DNA of 6,638 nucleotides from Frankiaceae bacterium (GTDB lineage Bacteria; Actinomycetota; Actinomycetes; JAVEEB01), in NCBI GenBank assembly GCA_030840665.1, contig JAVEEB010000076.1, forward strand, positions 1-6,638. The letters run 5' to 3'. A model generated the notes under the pieces. The model saw nothing but the letters and a program-made list of their open reading frames with translations, had not been told where the DNA came from and did no database searches. Shown here one piece after another: positions 5,785 through 6,638 of this stretch (position 1 is the stretch's first letter; every line of letters starts with the position of its first letter). The translations under genes were made by a program, and so were the position numbers.

Positions 5785-5997
5785 TCAGACCGGGATGACG
5801 ATCGACGCGTCGTCGCGATATTGCCGGATGATCCGGCGCCGCAGCTTCACGTGCCGGGTGCCGTCGGGATAGAGCCGCAGCCGGTCGAGCTCCCAGTGGC
5901 CATATTCGGCGTACTCCGTGAGCAGGCGCAGAGCCGCGTTGCGGCTGGTCTCCCGCGACAGCCTCAACTCGCGGTACTCGTACTCCATGCCATCCAT
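5785..5997 (-). CDS. DUF5703 family small protein
   Basis: This product of 70 residues (67 from the second Met) matches the pattern I know for actinobacterial DUF5703 proteins: an EYEYREL start, a central TEYAEYGHWELDRLRLYPDGTR, and a basic KLRRRIIRQ near the end. The function of the family is unknown. It has no membrane segment and is rich in Arg and aromatic residues. Two ATGs are in frame, at 5997 and 5988. The second gives MEYEYRE, closest to the family start, but neither has a strong ribosome site. The open frame continues upstream into the helicase gene without a stop, but that part is only the helicase read in another frame. Its start lies 8 nt (or 17 nt) after the helicase stop, so the two genes are probably co-transcribed. 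An extra DDASIVIPV tail follows the basic segment. Confidence 0.85.
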   Translation of the reverse strand: MDGMEYEYRELRLSRETSRNAALRLLTEYAEYGHWELDRLRLYPDGTRHVKLRRRIIRQYRDDASIVIPV

Positions 5998-6005
5998 CGT
6001 GCCCG

Positions 6006-6638
6006 TCAATCCGCCCGATGTCCCGCTGTTTCGCCCGGTGCGCCGCCCAAGAGAGACACGAGTCGTGTACGACGGGGGCGCACGTCCCTGGCCGCGACGG
6101 CGCGGCCCAGCGCGGCGCCCGCGGCGTGCACGACGGACAGGTGCCGCGCCGCCCGCGTGAACGCCGTGTAGACGAGGGGACGGGTGAGCAGCCCCCCGGC
6201 CTCCGGCGGCAGCACCGCGACCACGGCGGGCCACTCCGAGCCTTGAGCGCGGTGCACCGTGATCGCCCAGCCGTGCATGAGGTCGCCCAGCGATTTTCCC
6301 GACACTGTCACCGGCTCGCCGCCCGAGAAGGACACGACCACCGACCCCTTCGCCGCCTCCAGGACGGTGCCGACGTCGCCGTTGGCCCAGCCGTCGTCGA
6401 GGTGGTTGGCGGTCGCGACCACGCGGTCGCCGACGTCGAAGCCGCCGACCGTCCCGGTGCCGGGGTTGAGGCGCGCCTTGAGCACCGCGTTGAGGGCCGC
6501 CGTGCCGGCCGGGCCGCGGTGCACCGGCGTGACGACCTGGATGTCTTCGCTGGTCAACCCGAAGACGCGGGGGATCGAATCGGTGACGAGCTGCACGGCG
6601 CGGTGGGCCGCCTCCGTCGAGCCTTTCGGGCACCGCAC
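6006..6638 (-). CDS. RecD2-like ATP-dependent DNA helicase, C-terminal part, 5' end outside window
   Basis: The frame is open to the last base of the window and ends with TGA at 6008-6006, so about 211 C-terminal codons of a superfamily 1B helicase are present. The GTG at 6638 is an internal codon, not a demonstrated start. RecD2 proteins are usually over 700 residues. The sequence DIQVVTPVHRGPAGTAALN, then FDVGDRVVATANHLDDGWANGDVGTV (an SH3-like insert typical of RecD2/Dda helicases), TVHRAQGSEWP (motif V, 6234-6260) and LVYTAFTRAARHL (motif VI, with the Arg finger region) identify the family. These enzymes unwind DNA 5' to 3' using ATP. The Walker A and B motifs would be in the missing N-terminal part. 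The C-terminal tail after about residue 195 (GAPGETAGHRAD) is short and polar. RecD of a RecBCD complex is less likely given the VGDRV and NGDVG wording. It is followed closely by the DUF5703 gene. Confidence 0.88.
   Translation of the reverse strand: MRCPKGSTEAAHRAVQLVTDSIPRVFGLTSEDIQVVTPVHRGPAGTAALNAVLKARLNPGTGTVGGFDVGDRVVATANHLDDGWANGDVGTVLEAAKGSVVVSFSGGEPVTVSGKSLGDLMHGWAITVHRAQGSEWPAVVAVLPPEAGGLLTRPLVYTAFTRAARHLSVVHAAGAALGRAVAARDVRPRRTRLVSLLGGAPGETAGHRAD

Noticed and set aside
5998..6633. Upstream extension of the DUF5703 frame to a 282-codon protein
   Set aside because: The extension is the RecD2 gene read in a shifted frame and is dominated by Arg, Gly and Pro. The helicase motifs are in the other frame.
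1..6638. CRISPR arrays, insertion sequences, rRNA and riboswitches
   Set aside because: No regularly spaced repeats, transposase motifs, rRNA segments or recognisable riboswitch cores were seen on either strand.

Overview
The window is high-GC DNA with actinobacterial hallmarks: strong G/C bias at third codon positions, frequent GTG starts, GGAGG-type ribosome sites and a DUF5703 gene, a family I know from Streptomyces and relatives. Genus cannot be fixed from the sequence alone. It looks like a conserved chromosomal backbone interrupted by about 3.5 kb of accessory sequence.

Layout from left to right. (1) 1-689 is the C-terminal part of glycine C-acetyltransferase (kbl), cut by the window edge. 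(2) 730-1275, minus strand, is an unrecognised soluble protein. Just upstream of it (1294-1430) lies a short, apparently frameshifted coding remnant. (3) 1546-4237, plus strand, is a compact four-gene cluster. It encodes three four-helix membrane proteins that look like distant paralogues of one another and one soluble coiled-coil protein. The last two genes overlap by 4 nt. (4) 4267-4353, minus strand, is tRNA-Leu(GAG) with its CCA end encoded. (5) 4492-5781 is an M20-family metallopeptidase/deacylase. It converges with (6) a 67-70 aa DUF5703 protein (5785-5997, minus), which sits just downstream of (7) the C-terminal part of a RecD2-like helicase (6006-6638, minus) that runs off the right edge.

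The most interesting point is the relation between the tRNA and the membrane cluster. A 19-nt stretch at the tRNA-Leu 3' end, including the CCA complement, acceptor strand and part of the T arm, recurs in the same orientation at 1406-1424 with 17 of 19 bases identical. The two copies bracket the four-gene cluster, and the cluster lies on the 3' side of the tRNA, as expected for an element integrated into a tRNA gene. Third-position GC in the first 50 codons is about 70% in the first cluster gene and 72% in the unknown minus-strand gene, against 92% in the M20 gene. I infer a small tRNA-Leu-targeted island, possibly a decayed one or one mobilised in trans, because no integrase is present. Its cargo would be an undescribed membrane-protein system. 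Its function cannot be read from the sequence.

The flanking genes are ordinary: threonine/glycine catabolism on the left, and peptide or amide hydrolysis and DNA metabolism on the right.
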